Origin: an uncultured Actinomycetes bacterium
GTDB lineage: Bacteria; Actinomycetota; Actinomycetes; Mycobacteriales; Mycobacteriaceae
Assembly (NCBI GenBank): GCA_903911165.1
Contig: CAIWCQ010000354.1
Coordinates: forward strand, 1-7,774
Direction: 5' to 3'
DNA: 7,774 nt
Shown here: piece by piece, positions 1 to 6,437 of the stretch
Numbering within the stretch: the stretch's first letter is position 1
How the letters are laid out: each line of letters opens with the position of its first letter
Position numbers and translations under genes: made by a program
The notes under the pieces: generated by a model
The model's input: only the letters and a program-made list of their open reading frames with translations
The model's database searches: none
What the model was told of the DNA's origin: nothing

Positions 1-1349
1 CCGGAGCGCGCGAAGCCGTTGAATCGTTGAACGGTGTCGGTGAACGCCTGGGTGGGAAGTCCCGTGACGGTGGCCAACTCTTCCAGGGTATCGGCCTTCA
101 CGATCACTCCGGATTCCATCCACTTTTTCGGAATCCGTTGTCCAGGTTGCAATCCCGCGAAGATATAGCGATCCCGATACTGCTGGTCGAAAACCAGCCA
201 AGCAGGAATGTTCTCACCGGGCCCGTCGCCCTGGCCGTACTTTCCGCCGTACATGCGGTGGCACGCCTCGACGTAGGGCATGGACTCATTCATGAATCGC
301 TGGCCGGACATGTTGACGATGATGGATCCCGGCGAGTTGCGTTCGGACAGCGCGAACCACGGCGCACCCTCCAGTGGCACCGTCGGACCCCACCAGGCGT
401 CCTCCATCAATTCCAATGCGGCGCCAAGTTTTTCCGCCGCGGCAATCCCGTCGCCGGTGTTCGCCTTGGCGCCGACTGTCCAGTCGGTGGTGATGGGTCC
501 GCGCTGGTACTTCACCCGCATCTGTTCGTTGTGCTCGAATCCGCCACTGCCGAGGATCACGCCGCGGCGGACCCGGATCAGGGTGGGATCGGCCGCTTCC
601 GGACCGGTCATATCTCGCACATAGACGCCGCGCACGACGCCGTCCTCGTAGTAGAGGTCGGTCAGTGCGGTATTCAGCAGAACCGGAACGCCCGCGTCCT
701 GCAGTCCGATTCGTAGCGGAGCGATCAGCGCCCGGCCCATACCCACGAGATTTTTGCCCCGCATTCCGGCCCACACGCTTCGGACACCGACTTTCAAGCT
801 GCGCAGCACTCCGCGCGGATGGCGCTTAAGCTGATTCAGTCGCACGTAGTCCTGTTGCATGACAACCACATTGAGCGGAACCTTCCCGTAGGCAGGTTCT
901 AGCCCGGGCATATCCGGGCCGAGCTTTTTGGCGTCGAAAGGTTTGGGTTCGATTGAGCGACCGCCGGGTCGGCCGCCGGGGGTCTCGGGGTAGTAATCGG
1001 AGTAGCCCGGCACCCAGCACATCTCCAGTGGCGTGTTCTGTAAGACGAATGACAGCATCTCCGGAGCACGGTCCAGATAGGTGTCGATACGTTCGGGCTC
1101 GACCACATCGCCGATGATGGTGTGCAGATAGGTGCGGGCGGCGTCGGCGGTGTCGGTCACACCGTCGCGCTTGAGGATCTCATTGTTTGGGATCCACACG
1201 CCGCCACCCGACCGTGCCGTCGATCCGCCGAAGTGCGGCGCCTTCTCGATCACTACTGCGGAAAGACCCTGGTGAGCGGCGGTGAGCGCGGCCACCATTC
1301 CTGCGGCGCCACTGCCGACGACGATGACGTCGTATTCCTGAACTGTCAT
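1..1349 (-). CDS. kstD: 3-ketosteroid delta1-dehydrogenase KstD (C-terminus outside window)
   Basis: FAD-dependent enzyme that introduces the C1-C2 double bond into ring A of 3-ketosteroids (for example androstenedione to androstadienedione), a step needed for opening of rings A/B in cholesterol breakdown. The open frame runs without a stop from the ATG at 1349 to the left edge, giving 449 full codons; the family is about 560 residues, so roughly 110 C-terminal residues are missing because of the window edge, not a mutation. Visible: the N-terminal dinucleotide fold VVGSGAAG (residues 10-17) ending in E35, the flavin loop GGSTARSGGG (41-50), a PGYSDYYPE segment (114-122) that should hold the N-terminal catalytic tyrosine (Y119 by position), and FMNESMPYVE (352-361) with the second expected catalytic tyrosine, Y359. 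The C-terminal catalytic Tyr/Gly pair lies outside. The start is fixed because the next Met (18) would cut the FAD motif. Divergent from hsaE as in M. tuberculosis Rv3537/Rv3536c. Identification is near certain; catalytic assignments are by family analogy. Confidence 0.95.
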   Translation of the reverse strand, partial: MTVQEYDVIVVGSGAAGMVAALTAAHQGLSAVVIEKAPHFGGSTARSGGGVWIPNNEILKRDGVTDTADAARTYLHTIIGDVVEPERIDTYLDRAPEMLSFVLQNTPLEMCWVPGYSDYYPETPGGRPGGRSIEPKPFDAKKLGPDMPGLEPAYGKVPLNVVVMQQDYVRLNQLKRHPRGVLRSLKVGVRSVWAGMRGKNLVGMGRALIAPLRIGLQDAGVPVLLNTALTDLYYEDGVVRGVYVRDMTGPEAADPTLIRVRRGVILGSGGFEHNEQMRVKYQRGPITTDWTVGAKANTGDGIAAAEKLGAALELMEDAWWGPTVPLEGAPWFALSERNSPGSIIVNMSGQRFMNESMPYVEACHRMYGGKYGQGDGPGENIPAWLVFDQQYRDRYIFAGLQPGQRIPKKWMESGVIVKADTLEELATVTGLPTQAFTDTVQRFNGFARS

Positions 1350-1351
1350 AC

Positions 1352-1365
1352 TAGAACACGTTATA
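1352..1365. promoter_or_regulatory. KstR operator between kstD and hsaE
   Basis: TAGAACACGTTATA fits the published mycobacterial KstR consensus TnnAACnnGTTnnA at every fixed position. KstR is the TetR-type repressor of the upper cholesterol regulon, released by steroid-side-chain CoA thioesters. The site lies two bases upstream of the kstD start codon and 84 bases upstream of hsaE, so one operator can control both divergent units. Binding is inferred from the motif and from the known regulation of the kstD/hsaE region. Confidence 0.9.
1358..1363 (-). promoter_or_regulatory. putative kstD -10 element inside the KstR operator
   Basis: Read on the minus strand, TAACGT (overlapping TATAAC at 1365-1360) matches the mycobacterial -10 pattern TAnnnT and lies 8 bases before the kstD ATG. 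Transcription starting from it would begin at or within a few bases of the ATG, giving a leaderless or almost leaderless mRNA. This agrees with the absence of any Shine-Dalgarno sequence before kstD. No convincing -35 is visible. The assignment is an inference from spacing. Confidence 0.4.
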
Positions 1366-1369
1366 GAAT
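1364..1369 (+). promoter_or_regulatory. putative hsaEGF -10 element
   Basis: TAGAAT fits the TAnnnT pattern and sits at the same distance from the KstR core as the better -10 (TAGATT) upstream of the gene at 6438. A start near 1376 would give a leader of about 74 bases for hsaE. The matching -35 region (about 1340-1346, inside the kstD start) is poor. Apart from this promoter the interval 1370-1449 shows only a GC-rich palindrome and no recognisable RNA element. Confidence 0.45.
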
Positions 1370-1449
1370 CACCCCGCCCGGGCGCTACTGGCCAACCGGG
1401 CAGTTATCACGAACGCCGGAACCGGCCGGACGACGATGGGACCTGCGGA

Positions 1450-2235
1450 ATGCTCAGCACTGCTGCCCGTGCCGAACTTGCCGCAGACCTGGCCGAGGCT
1501 GAACGGACCCGGGTCCCGATGAGCCCGCTGATCGTCGCGTACCCCGATATCGACGTTGTCGACGCCTACGAGATCCAACTGATCAACATTCGGCAGCGGA
1601 TCGCCGAGGGTGCGGTGGTGGTGGGCCACAAGGTCGGTCTCTCATCTGAGGCGATGCAGAAGATGATGGGGGTCGACGAGCCCGACTACGGCCACCTACT
1701 CGCCGACATGGAGGTTTTCGAAGACGTCCCGGTGCCCGCGGCGAAGTACCTCTTCCCGCGAGTGGAAGTCGAGGTCGGCTTCCTCCTCGCTGAGGACCTC
1801 CCAGGCGCGGGCTGCACCGAGGACGACGTACTGGCCGCGACCGCGGCGTACGCTCCGTCGATCGAACTCATCGACACCCGAATCAAGGACTGGAAGATCG
1901 CACTGTGCGACACCATCGCCGATAACGCTTCGTCAGCCGGCTACGTGTTGGGGCCGGCACGGGTGTCACCGAAGGACATTGACATCACGGCCATCGATGC
2001 GGTGTTGACCCGCAACGGCGAGGTGGTGGCCGAAGGCCGCAGCGACGCCGTGCTCGGCAATCCCGTCACCGCCGTGGCATGGCTGGCCCGCAAGGTGGAC
2101 AGCTTCGGAGTCCGGTTGCGAGCCGGTGACATCGTGCTGCCTGGGTCGTGTACCCGGGCTATCGACGCCCGCCCGGGCGATGAGTTCGTGGCAGATTTCG
2201 CCGGCTTGGGCTCGGTCCGATTGTCCTTCGAATAG
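1450..2235 (+). CDS. hsaE: 2-hydroxyhexa-2,4-dienoate hydratase HsaE
   Basis: Adds water to 2-hydroxyhexa-2,4-dienoate, the fragment released from steroid ring A, to give 4-hydroxy-2-oxohexanoate. The 261-residue product belongs to the MhpD/fumarylacetoacetase-fold hydratases and has the usual full length. Visible: GHKVGLSS (residues 59-66), DYGHLL (79-84), the metal-binding segment PRVEVEVGF with E106 and E108 followed by E139 (ELIDTR), and [18 protein letters not shown] (151-168), all typical of the family. The ATG at 1450 is preferred because the protein then begins as the M. tuberculosis Rv3536c product does, and the nearby ATG at 1436 is out of frame. Its ribosome site is weak (GCGGA directly before the ATG). 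First gene of the hsaE-hsaG-hsaF operon; expected to be KstR repressed. Very sure of family and role. Confidence 0.95.
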   Translation: MLSTAARAELAADLAEAERTRVPMSPLIVAYPDIDVVDAYEIQLINIRQRIAEGAVVVGHKVGLSSEAMQKMMGVDEPDYGHLLADMEVFEDVPVPAAKYLFPRVEVEVGFLLAEDLPGAGCTEDDVLAATAAYAPSIELIDTRIKDWKIALCDTIADNASSAGYVLGPARVSPKDIDITAIDAVLTRNGEVVAEGRSDAVLGNPVTAVAWLARKVDSFGVRLRAGDIVLPGSCTRAIDARPGDEFVADFAGLGSVRLSFE

Positions 2236-2241
2236 GGGAAG
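2235..2241 (+). promoter_or_regulatory. ribosome binding site of hsaG
   Basis: GGGGAAG lies four bases before the ATG at 2246 and overlaps the last base of the hsaE stop codon. It decides the hsaG start: the same frame stays open upstream to an ATG at 2126, but that extension lies wholly within hsaE and does not look like an aldehyde dehydrogenase N-terminus. Confidence 0.7.
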
Positions 2242-2245
2242 ATCC

Positions 2246-3178
2246 ATGGGTTCGAACAAAAAATCGGTCGCTATCGTTGGCTCGGGCAATATCAGCACTG
2301 ACCTGCTGTACAAGTTGTTGCAGTCGGAGTGGCTCGAACCCCGGTGGATGATCGGGATCGACCCGAACAGCGAGGGCTTGGCTCGGGCTCGCAAGCTCGG
2401 ACTTGAGACCAGTCACGAAGGTGTGGATTGGCTACTGGCCCGGGCGGAGATTCCGGACATGGTGTTCGAGGCGACGTCGGCCTACGTCCACCGGGCGGCG
2501 GCCCCTCGTTACGCCGAGGCCGGCATCACCGCCATCGACCTGACGCCGGCGGCGATCGGTCCGGGTGTGGTGCCACCGGCGAACTTGCGCGCACACCTTG
2601 ATGCACCGAACGTCAACATGGTCACGTGCGGCGGCCAGGCGACCATCCCAATCGTCTACGCGGTGTGCCGAGCGGTCGCCGCACAGGGCGGCGCCGTGCC
2701 GTACGCCGAGATCGTGGCCTCGGTGGCGTCGGTGTCAGCCGGACCCGGAACCCGGGCCAACATCGATGAGTTCACCAAGACCACCAGCAAGGGAGTGGAG
2801 ACCATCGGGGGAGCGGCGCGCGGAAAGGCAATCATCATCCTCAACCCGGCCGACCCGCCGATGATCATGCGCGACACCATCTTTTGTGCGATCCCCGAGG
2901 ATGCCGACACCGATGCGATCGCAGCATCCATTCGTGATGTCGTTGCCGAGGTGCAGACCTACGTACCCGGCTACCGGTTGCTCAATGAACCGCAGTTCGA
3001 CGCGCCATCAATGAACTCGGGTGGCTACGCGATGGTGACGACGTTCATCGAGGTTGAAGGGGCAGGTGATTATCTTCCGCCCTACGCCGGCAACCTGGAC
3101 ATCATGACGGCTGCGGCCACCAAGGTCGGCGAAGAGATCGCCAAGCAGGCCGCGGTCATCTCGGGGGGCGCCCGATGA
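2246..3178 (+). CDS. hsaG: acylating propanal/acetaldehyde dehydrogenase HsaG
   Basis: Oxidises the aldehyde made by HsaF (propanal in the steroid pathway) to the acyl-CoA (propionyl-CoA) with NAD+ and CoA. The 310-residue protein is full length for the DmpF/BphJ-type acylating dehydrogenases. Visible: an N-terminal Rossmann start [11 protein letters not shown] (residues 8-18) with GIDP (37-40) after the second strand, the catalytic cysteine in [12 protein letters not shown] (C128), the [20 protein letters not shown] segment (about 165-184) and the C-terminal NLDIMTAAA helix (about 286-294), all family signatures. The start at 2246 has a good ribosome site. Its stop overlaps the hsaF start by four bases (ATGA), so the two subunits are probably translationally coupled. 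In M. tuberculosis HsaG and HsaF form a complex that channels the aldehyde. Counterpart of Rv3535c. Confidence 0.95.
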   Translation: MGSNKKSVAIVGSGNISTDLLYKLLQSEWLEPRWMIGIDPNSEGLARARKLGLETSHEGVDWLLARAEIPDMVFEATSAYVHRAAAPRYAEAGITAIDLTPAAIGPGVVPPANLRAHLDAPNVNMVTCGGQATIPIVYAVCRAVAAQGGAVPYAEIVASVASVSAGPGTRANIDEFTKTTSKGVETIGGAARGKAIIILNPADPPMIMRDTIFCAIPEDADTDAIAASIRDVVAEVQTYVPGYRLLNEPQFDAPSMNSGGYAMVTTFIEVEGAGDYLPPYAGNLDIMTAAATKVGEEIAKQAAVISGGAR

Positions 3179-4227
3179 GCGAGCACATCTGGGATATCCG
3201 GATCACCGACACGTCACTGCGTGATGGTTCGCACCACAAACGACACCAGTTCACCCGCGAGGAGGTCGGTGCGATCGTCGCCGCCCTCGACGGTGCCGGA
3301 GTGCCGGTGATCGAGGTGACCCACGGCGATGGACTGGGCGGCTCGAGCTTTAACTACGGCTTCTCGAAAACTCCGGAGCAGGAATTGATCAAGGTGGCGG
3401 CCGAGACCGCCAAGGAGGCCAAGATCGCCTTCCTGATGCTGCCGGGTGTGGGCACCAAGGAGGACATCAAGGAAGCCCAGAACAACGGCGGATCAATCTG
3501 TCGGATCGCCACCCACTGCACTGAGGCTGACGTGTCCATCCAACACTTCGGCCTGGCTCGCGAACTCGGCCTGGAGACGGTCGGATTCCTGATGATGAGC
3601 CACACCATCCCGCCGGAGAAGTTGGCCGCCCAGGCGCGCATCATGGCCGACGCCGGATGCCAGTGTGTCTATGTGGTGGACTCAGCCGGCGCTTTGGTGC
3701 TCACCGACGTCGCTGATCGAGTCTCGGCATTGATCGCCGAACTCGGTGATGACGCTGAGGTCGGATTCCACGGACATGAAAATCTCGGACTCGGGGTTGC
3801 CAATTCGGTGGAGGCGGTGCGGGCCGGAGCCAAGCAGATCGATGGCAGTGTCCGGCGCTTCGGCGCAGGTGCAGGCAATGCTCCGGTCGAGGCGCTGATC
3901 GCGGTGTTCGACAAGATCGGCGTCAAAACCGGCATCGATTTCTTCGATATCGCCGACGCCGCCGAGGACGTCGTCGCCCCGGCCATGCCGACCGAGTGCT
4001 TGCTGGACCGCAACGCGCTGATCATGGGGTACTCCGGGGTGTACTCCAGCTTCCTGAAGCACGCCGTTCGTCAGGGCGAGCGCTACGGGGTGCCGGCGCA
4101 TCAACTGCTGCACCGCGCCGGGCAACGCAAGCTGATCGGCGGCCAGGAGGACCAGTTGATTGACATCGCGCTCGAGATTCAGCGGGAGCAGATCCAACGG
4201 GAGCAGGATTCAAAGCCCGAGCGGTGA
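3175..4227 (+). CDS. hsaF: 4-hydroxy-2-oxohexanoate (4-hydroxy-2-oxovalerate) aldolase HsaF
   Basis: Divalent-metal-dependent pyruvate aldolase that splits 4-hydroxy-2-oxohexanoate into pyruvate and propanal, partner of HsaG. The 350-residue product has both family parts: a TIM barrel (about 1-265) and the C-terminal communication domain (about 266-350) that contacts the dehydrogenase. Key residues fit DmpG with an offset of one: R16, D17 and H20 in [11 protein letters not shown], metal ligands H199 and H201 in GFHGHENLG, and the active-site tyrosine Y290 in GYSGVYSSF. The start ATG overlaps the hsaG stop and is preceded by a run of six G (3163-3168) six bases upstream. The extreme C-terminus carries a small duplicated IQREQ, described separately. 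Last recognised gene of the operon; counterpart of Rv3534c. Very sure. Confidence 0.95.
   Translation: MSEHIWDIRITDTSLRDGSHHKRHQFTREEVGAIVAALDGAGVPVIEVTHGDGLGGSSFNYGFSKTPEQELIKVAAETAKEAKIAFLMLPGVGTKEDIKEAQNNGGSICRIATHCTEADVSIQHFGLARELGLETVGFLMMSHTIPPEKLAAQARIMADAGCQCVYVVDSAGALVLTDVADRVSALIAELGDDAEVGFHGHENLGLGVANSVEAVRAGAKQIDGSVRRFGAGAGNAPVEALIAVFDKIGVKTGIDFFDIADAAEDVVAPAMPTECLLDRNALIMGYSGVYSSFLKHAVRQGERYGVPAHQLLHRAGQRKLIGGQEDQLIDIALEIQREQIQREQDSKPER
4177..4206 (+). repeat. 15-base tandem duplication in the hsaF 3' end
   Basis: Two adjacent 15-base units (4177-4191 and 4192-4206) each encode IQREQ and differ only at two third-codon positions (ATT/ATC and CAG/CAA). The duplication extends the charged C-terminal tail of HsaF after the last conserved helix, which may explain a product a few residues longer than the roughly 346 of the M. 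tuberculosis protein (from memory). No effect on catalysis is expected. Confidence 0.6.
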
Positions 4228-4260
4228 CGCCCGCAGCCGCGCTGGGTGCACGATGGTCCG

Positions 4261-6339
4261 ATGAGCACTCGCGAACGCGCACAGGCGATCCTGGAACAAC
4301 TCGCCGGGGCGGACGCGGTGCTGCGCGAGGACCAGTGGACCGCCATCGAGGCACTCGTGGTGGCCCGCCGTAGGGCGCTGGTTGTGCAACGCACCGGATG
4401 GGGTAAGTCGGCGGTGTACTTCATCGCCGCCAAACTTCTGCGCGAGCAGGGCCGGGGTGCCACCGTGATCGTGTCGCCGCTGCTGGCATTGATGCGCAAT
4501 CAGGTCGCGGCTGCCCAACGCGCCGGCGTGCACGCAGCCACCATCAACTCGGGCAACGTCACCGAGTGGGATACGGTCCACCGACAGGTCGCCGCCGGTG
4601 AACTCGACGTGTTGCTGGTGAGTCCGGAGCGGTTGAACAACCCGGAGTTTCGCGACAATGTGCTGCCCGCACTGGCCGCCGACGCGGGTCTGGTCGTGGT
4701 CGACGAAGCGCACTGCGTCTCCGACTGGGGCCACGACTTCCGGCCCGACTATCGACGCATCCGGACCCTGATGGCCGAATTGGGCCCCGATACCCCCGTC
4801 CTGGCCACGACGGCGACAGCGAATGACCGTGTGGTCGACGACGTCGCCGCCCAGTTGGGTGTGGGCGGAACCGACACCCTGGTGCTGCGCGGCGGTCTGG
4901 ATCGTGAGTCGCTACATCTATGTGTCGTTAAGATCCCCTCAGCGGCGCAACGAGTCGCATGGATTGGTGCCCAACTGAATTCGCTTGAGGGTTCGGGCAT
5001 TATCTATACGCTGACGGTCGCGGGAGCCCGCGACGTCGCCACACTGTTGCGCGACCTCGGCCACGACGTCGCGGCCTACACCGGCGCGACCGACCCCGGC
5101 GAGCGGGAGCAACTCGAAGCGGATCTGCTCGCCAATCGGGTTAAAGCCTTGGTGGCGACGTCGGCCCTCGGGATGGGATTCGATAAACCCGACCTTGGCT
5201 TCGTCATCCACCTCGGCGCGCCGTCATCGCCGATCTCCTACTACCAGCAGGTCGGCCGCGCGGGCCGGTCCTGTGCCAGTGCCCAGGTCATCCTGCTGCC
5301 CGGCGCGGAGGACGCCGACATCTGGAGTTACTTCGCCTCCGTCGCCTTCCCGTCCGAGGCGTTGGTGCGCAGAGTGATTGACGTCCTTGATCCCGAACGG
5401 CCCCAGTCGACCGCGGCGCTCGAGCCACTGGTGGACCTTGGTCGCACCAGATTGGAGATGGTGCTCAAGGTCCTCGATGTCGATGGTGCGGTCCGACGAG
5501 TCAAAGGTGGCTGGATCGGCACCGGCCAGCCGTGGTTCTACGACGAGCCGCGCTACCGCAAGCTCGAAGAGGCTCGTCGTCGTGAACAGCAGGCGATGCT
5601 CGACTACCAGGCCACTGGCGAGTGCCGGATGACTTTTCTGCGCGCACAGTTGGACGACCCGCAACTCACCGAAGGCACCCTCTGCGGTCGATGCGATAAC
5701 TGTGCCGGCGCCCGTTACGACACCGAGGTCGATTCGGCCGCCGTCGATGCGGCGCGGGACCGATTGGCACGGCCCGGTATCGACATCAGTCCCCGGCTGC
5801 AGTGGCCGACCGGAATGGCCAAACTGGGCATCGACCTCAGCGGCCGCATCACCGACGGAGCGGCGACCGGAAGGGCCATCGGTCGGCTCACCGATCTCGG
5901 TTGGGGCGTGCGGTTGCGACGGCTACTTTCGGCCGCCGACGAACCCGTCCCGGCCGACGTGCTGGCGGCCACGGTAGCGGTGCTGGCTTCCTGGTCGTGG
6001 GAGTCGAGGCCCGTCGCCGTGATGGGTGTGGACTCAAGCACCCACCCGGTACTGATCGGTTCACTGGTCGACGGCCTGGCGGAGGTGGGACGGCTGAGAA
6101 ATCTGGGCACGTTGCGGTATCGACCCGGTCGACGGCCGGTGGCCGCAGCGAACTCCGCCTATCGGGTGATGGCACTCGAGGACTCCTGGATTGAGCCCGA
6201 CCTTGGTGGTGTCGCCGGCCCGATCCTGTTGGTCGATGCTGAAACCGACACCGGATGGACCTTCACGATGGCGGCGAGGATGCTGCGCCAGGCAGGCGCG
6301 GAGTCCGTACTGCCCTTCGCCCTCGCCTGCGCGAACTGA
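4261..6339 (+). CDS. RecQ-family ATP-dependent DNA helicase with C-terminal phosphoribosyltransferase-like domain
   Basis: Predicted 3'-5' superfamily 2 helicase of 692 residues. In order: motif 0 with Q25 (LREDQ), Walker A RTGWGKS (44-50), motif Ia VIVSPLLALMRNQ (69-81), DEAH box (148-151) running into the RecQ aromatic loop HCVSDWGHDFRPDY (151-164), motif III TATAN (184-188), motif V ATSALGMGFDKPDLG (299-313) and motif VI QQVGRAGR (329-336). A RecQ zinc-binding module follows with C455, C475, C478 and C481. No HRDC domain is seen. Residues about 575-692 instead resemble a type I phosphoribosyltransferase: VMGVDSSTHPVLIGSL (587-602) and the PRPP-loop-like ILLVDAETDTGWT (655-667), which has Ala660 where an acidic residue is usual. 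The start could also be the GTG at 4246, five codons upstream; ATG was preferred but neither has a good ribosome site. Only 33 bases after hsaF and without its own evident promoter, it may be read through from the hsa operon. Role unknown; DNA repair or recombination is a guess. Confidence 0.88.
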   Translation: MSTRERAQAILEQLAGADAVLREDQWTAIEALVVARRRALVVQRTGWGKSAVYFIAAKLLREQGRGATVIVSPLLALMRNQVAAAQRAGVHAATINSGNVTEWDTVHRQVAAGELDVLLVSPERLNNPEFRDNVLPALAADAGLVVVDEAHCVSDWGHDFRPDYRRIRTLMAELGPDTPVLATTATANDRVVDDVAAQLGVGGTDTLVLRGGLDRESLHLCVVKIPSAAQRVAWIGAQLNSLEGSGIIYTLTVAGARDVATLLRDLGHDVAAYTGATDPGEREQLEADLLANRVKALVATSALGMGFDKPDLGFVIHLGAPSSPISYYQQVGRAGRSCASAQVILLPGAEDADIWSYFASVAFPSEALVRRVIDVLDPERPQSTAALEPLVDLGRTRLEMVLKVLDVDGAVRRVKGGWIGTGQPWFYDEPRYRKLEEARRREQQAMLDYQATGECRMTFLRAQLDDPQLTEGTLCGRCDNCAGARYDTEVDSAAVDAARDRLARPGIDISPRLQWPTGMAKLGIDLSGRITDGAATGRAIGRLTDLGWGVRLRRLLSAADEPVPADVLAATVAVLASWSWESRPVAVMGVDSSTHPVLIGSLVDGLAEVGRLRNLGTLRYRPGRRPVAAANSAYRVMALEDSWIEPDLGGVAGPILLVDAETDTGWTFTMAARMLRQAGAESVLPFALACAN

Positions 6340-6364
6340 CGGCCTGCGGGGTCGGGACCTGTGG

Positions 6365-6394
6365 TTGACTCTGTACTAGAACACGTTCTAGATT
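6365..6394 (+). promoter_or_regulatory. promoter of the gene at 6438
   Basis: A -35 TTGACT (6365-6370) and a -10 TAGATT (6389-6394) are separated by 18 bases, a good match to the main mycobacterial sigma factor pattern. Transcription would start near 6401, leaving a leader of about 37 bases. The KstR operator fills the spacer and overlaps the first bases of the -10, the classic position for steric repression. The rest of 6340-6437 shows no terminator or RNA element. Confidence 0.7.
6377..6390. promoter_or_regulatory. KstR operator upstream of the DUF1214-like gene
   Basis: TAGAACACGTTCTA fits TnnAACnnGTTnnA exactly. With one more base on each side (6376-6391) it forms a 16-base inverted repeat, perfect except for its two central bases. 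It shares the 14-base stretch TACTAGAACACGTT with the operator at the kstD/hsaE promoter. It places the gene at 6438 and the following dehydrogenase in the KstR regulon, as reported for their M. tuberculosis counterparts. Confidence 0.92.
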
Positions 6395-6429
6395 CTGAAA
6401 GATCCGAAGCACCCCCGGTGTCGAAACGT

Positions 6430-6434
6430 GGAGG
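6430..6434 (+). promoter_or_regulatory. ribosome binding site of the gene at 6438
   Basis: GGAGG is a full Shine-Dalgarno core but is only three bases from the ATG, closer than usual. No other in-frame start nearby gives a better arrangement, and the resulting 375-residue length equals that remembered for Rv3531c, so 6438 is kept as start. Confidence 0.55.
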
Positions 6435-6437
6435 CCC

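Noticed and set aside
27..716. A 229-codon open frame on the plus strand
   Set aside because: It lies opposite kstD, whose minus-strand translation is strongly conserved in motifs; the plus-strand product has no recognisable domain and arises from GC-rich codon bias.
1375..1384. Perfect palindrome CGCCCGGGCG in the hsaE leader
   Set aside because: Ten-base GC palindromes are common in such GC-rich DNA, and this one matches no known operator.
2126..2245. 40-residue N-terminal extension of hsaG from an upstream ATG
   Set aside because: It lies entirely inside hsaE, reads as an out-of-frame shadow, and the ATG at 2246 has a proper ribosome site and the family's N-terminus.
4231..4246. Possible hairpin terminator after hsaF
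   Set aside because: The stem is only CAGC/GCTG plus two pairs past a bulge, with a 3-base loop and no T-run; too weak to call.
4246..4260. GTG at 4246 as the helicase start
   Set aside because: It adds only HDGP after the initiator and has no ribosome site; the ATG at 4261 was preferred, but the choice is not certain.
4210..4734. Minus-strand open frames opposite the helicase N-terminus
   Set aside because: Shadow frames of the helicase; the plus-strand product contains the complete ordered set of helicase motifs.
4261..6339. Helicase as part of a phage-defence or mobile island
   Set aside because: There are no integrase, transposase, nuclease or methylase genes, direct repeats or tRNA beside it, and by eye its composition matches its neighbours.
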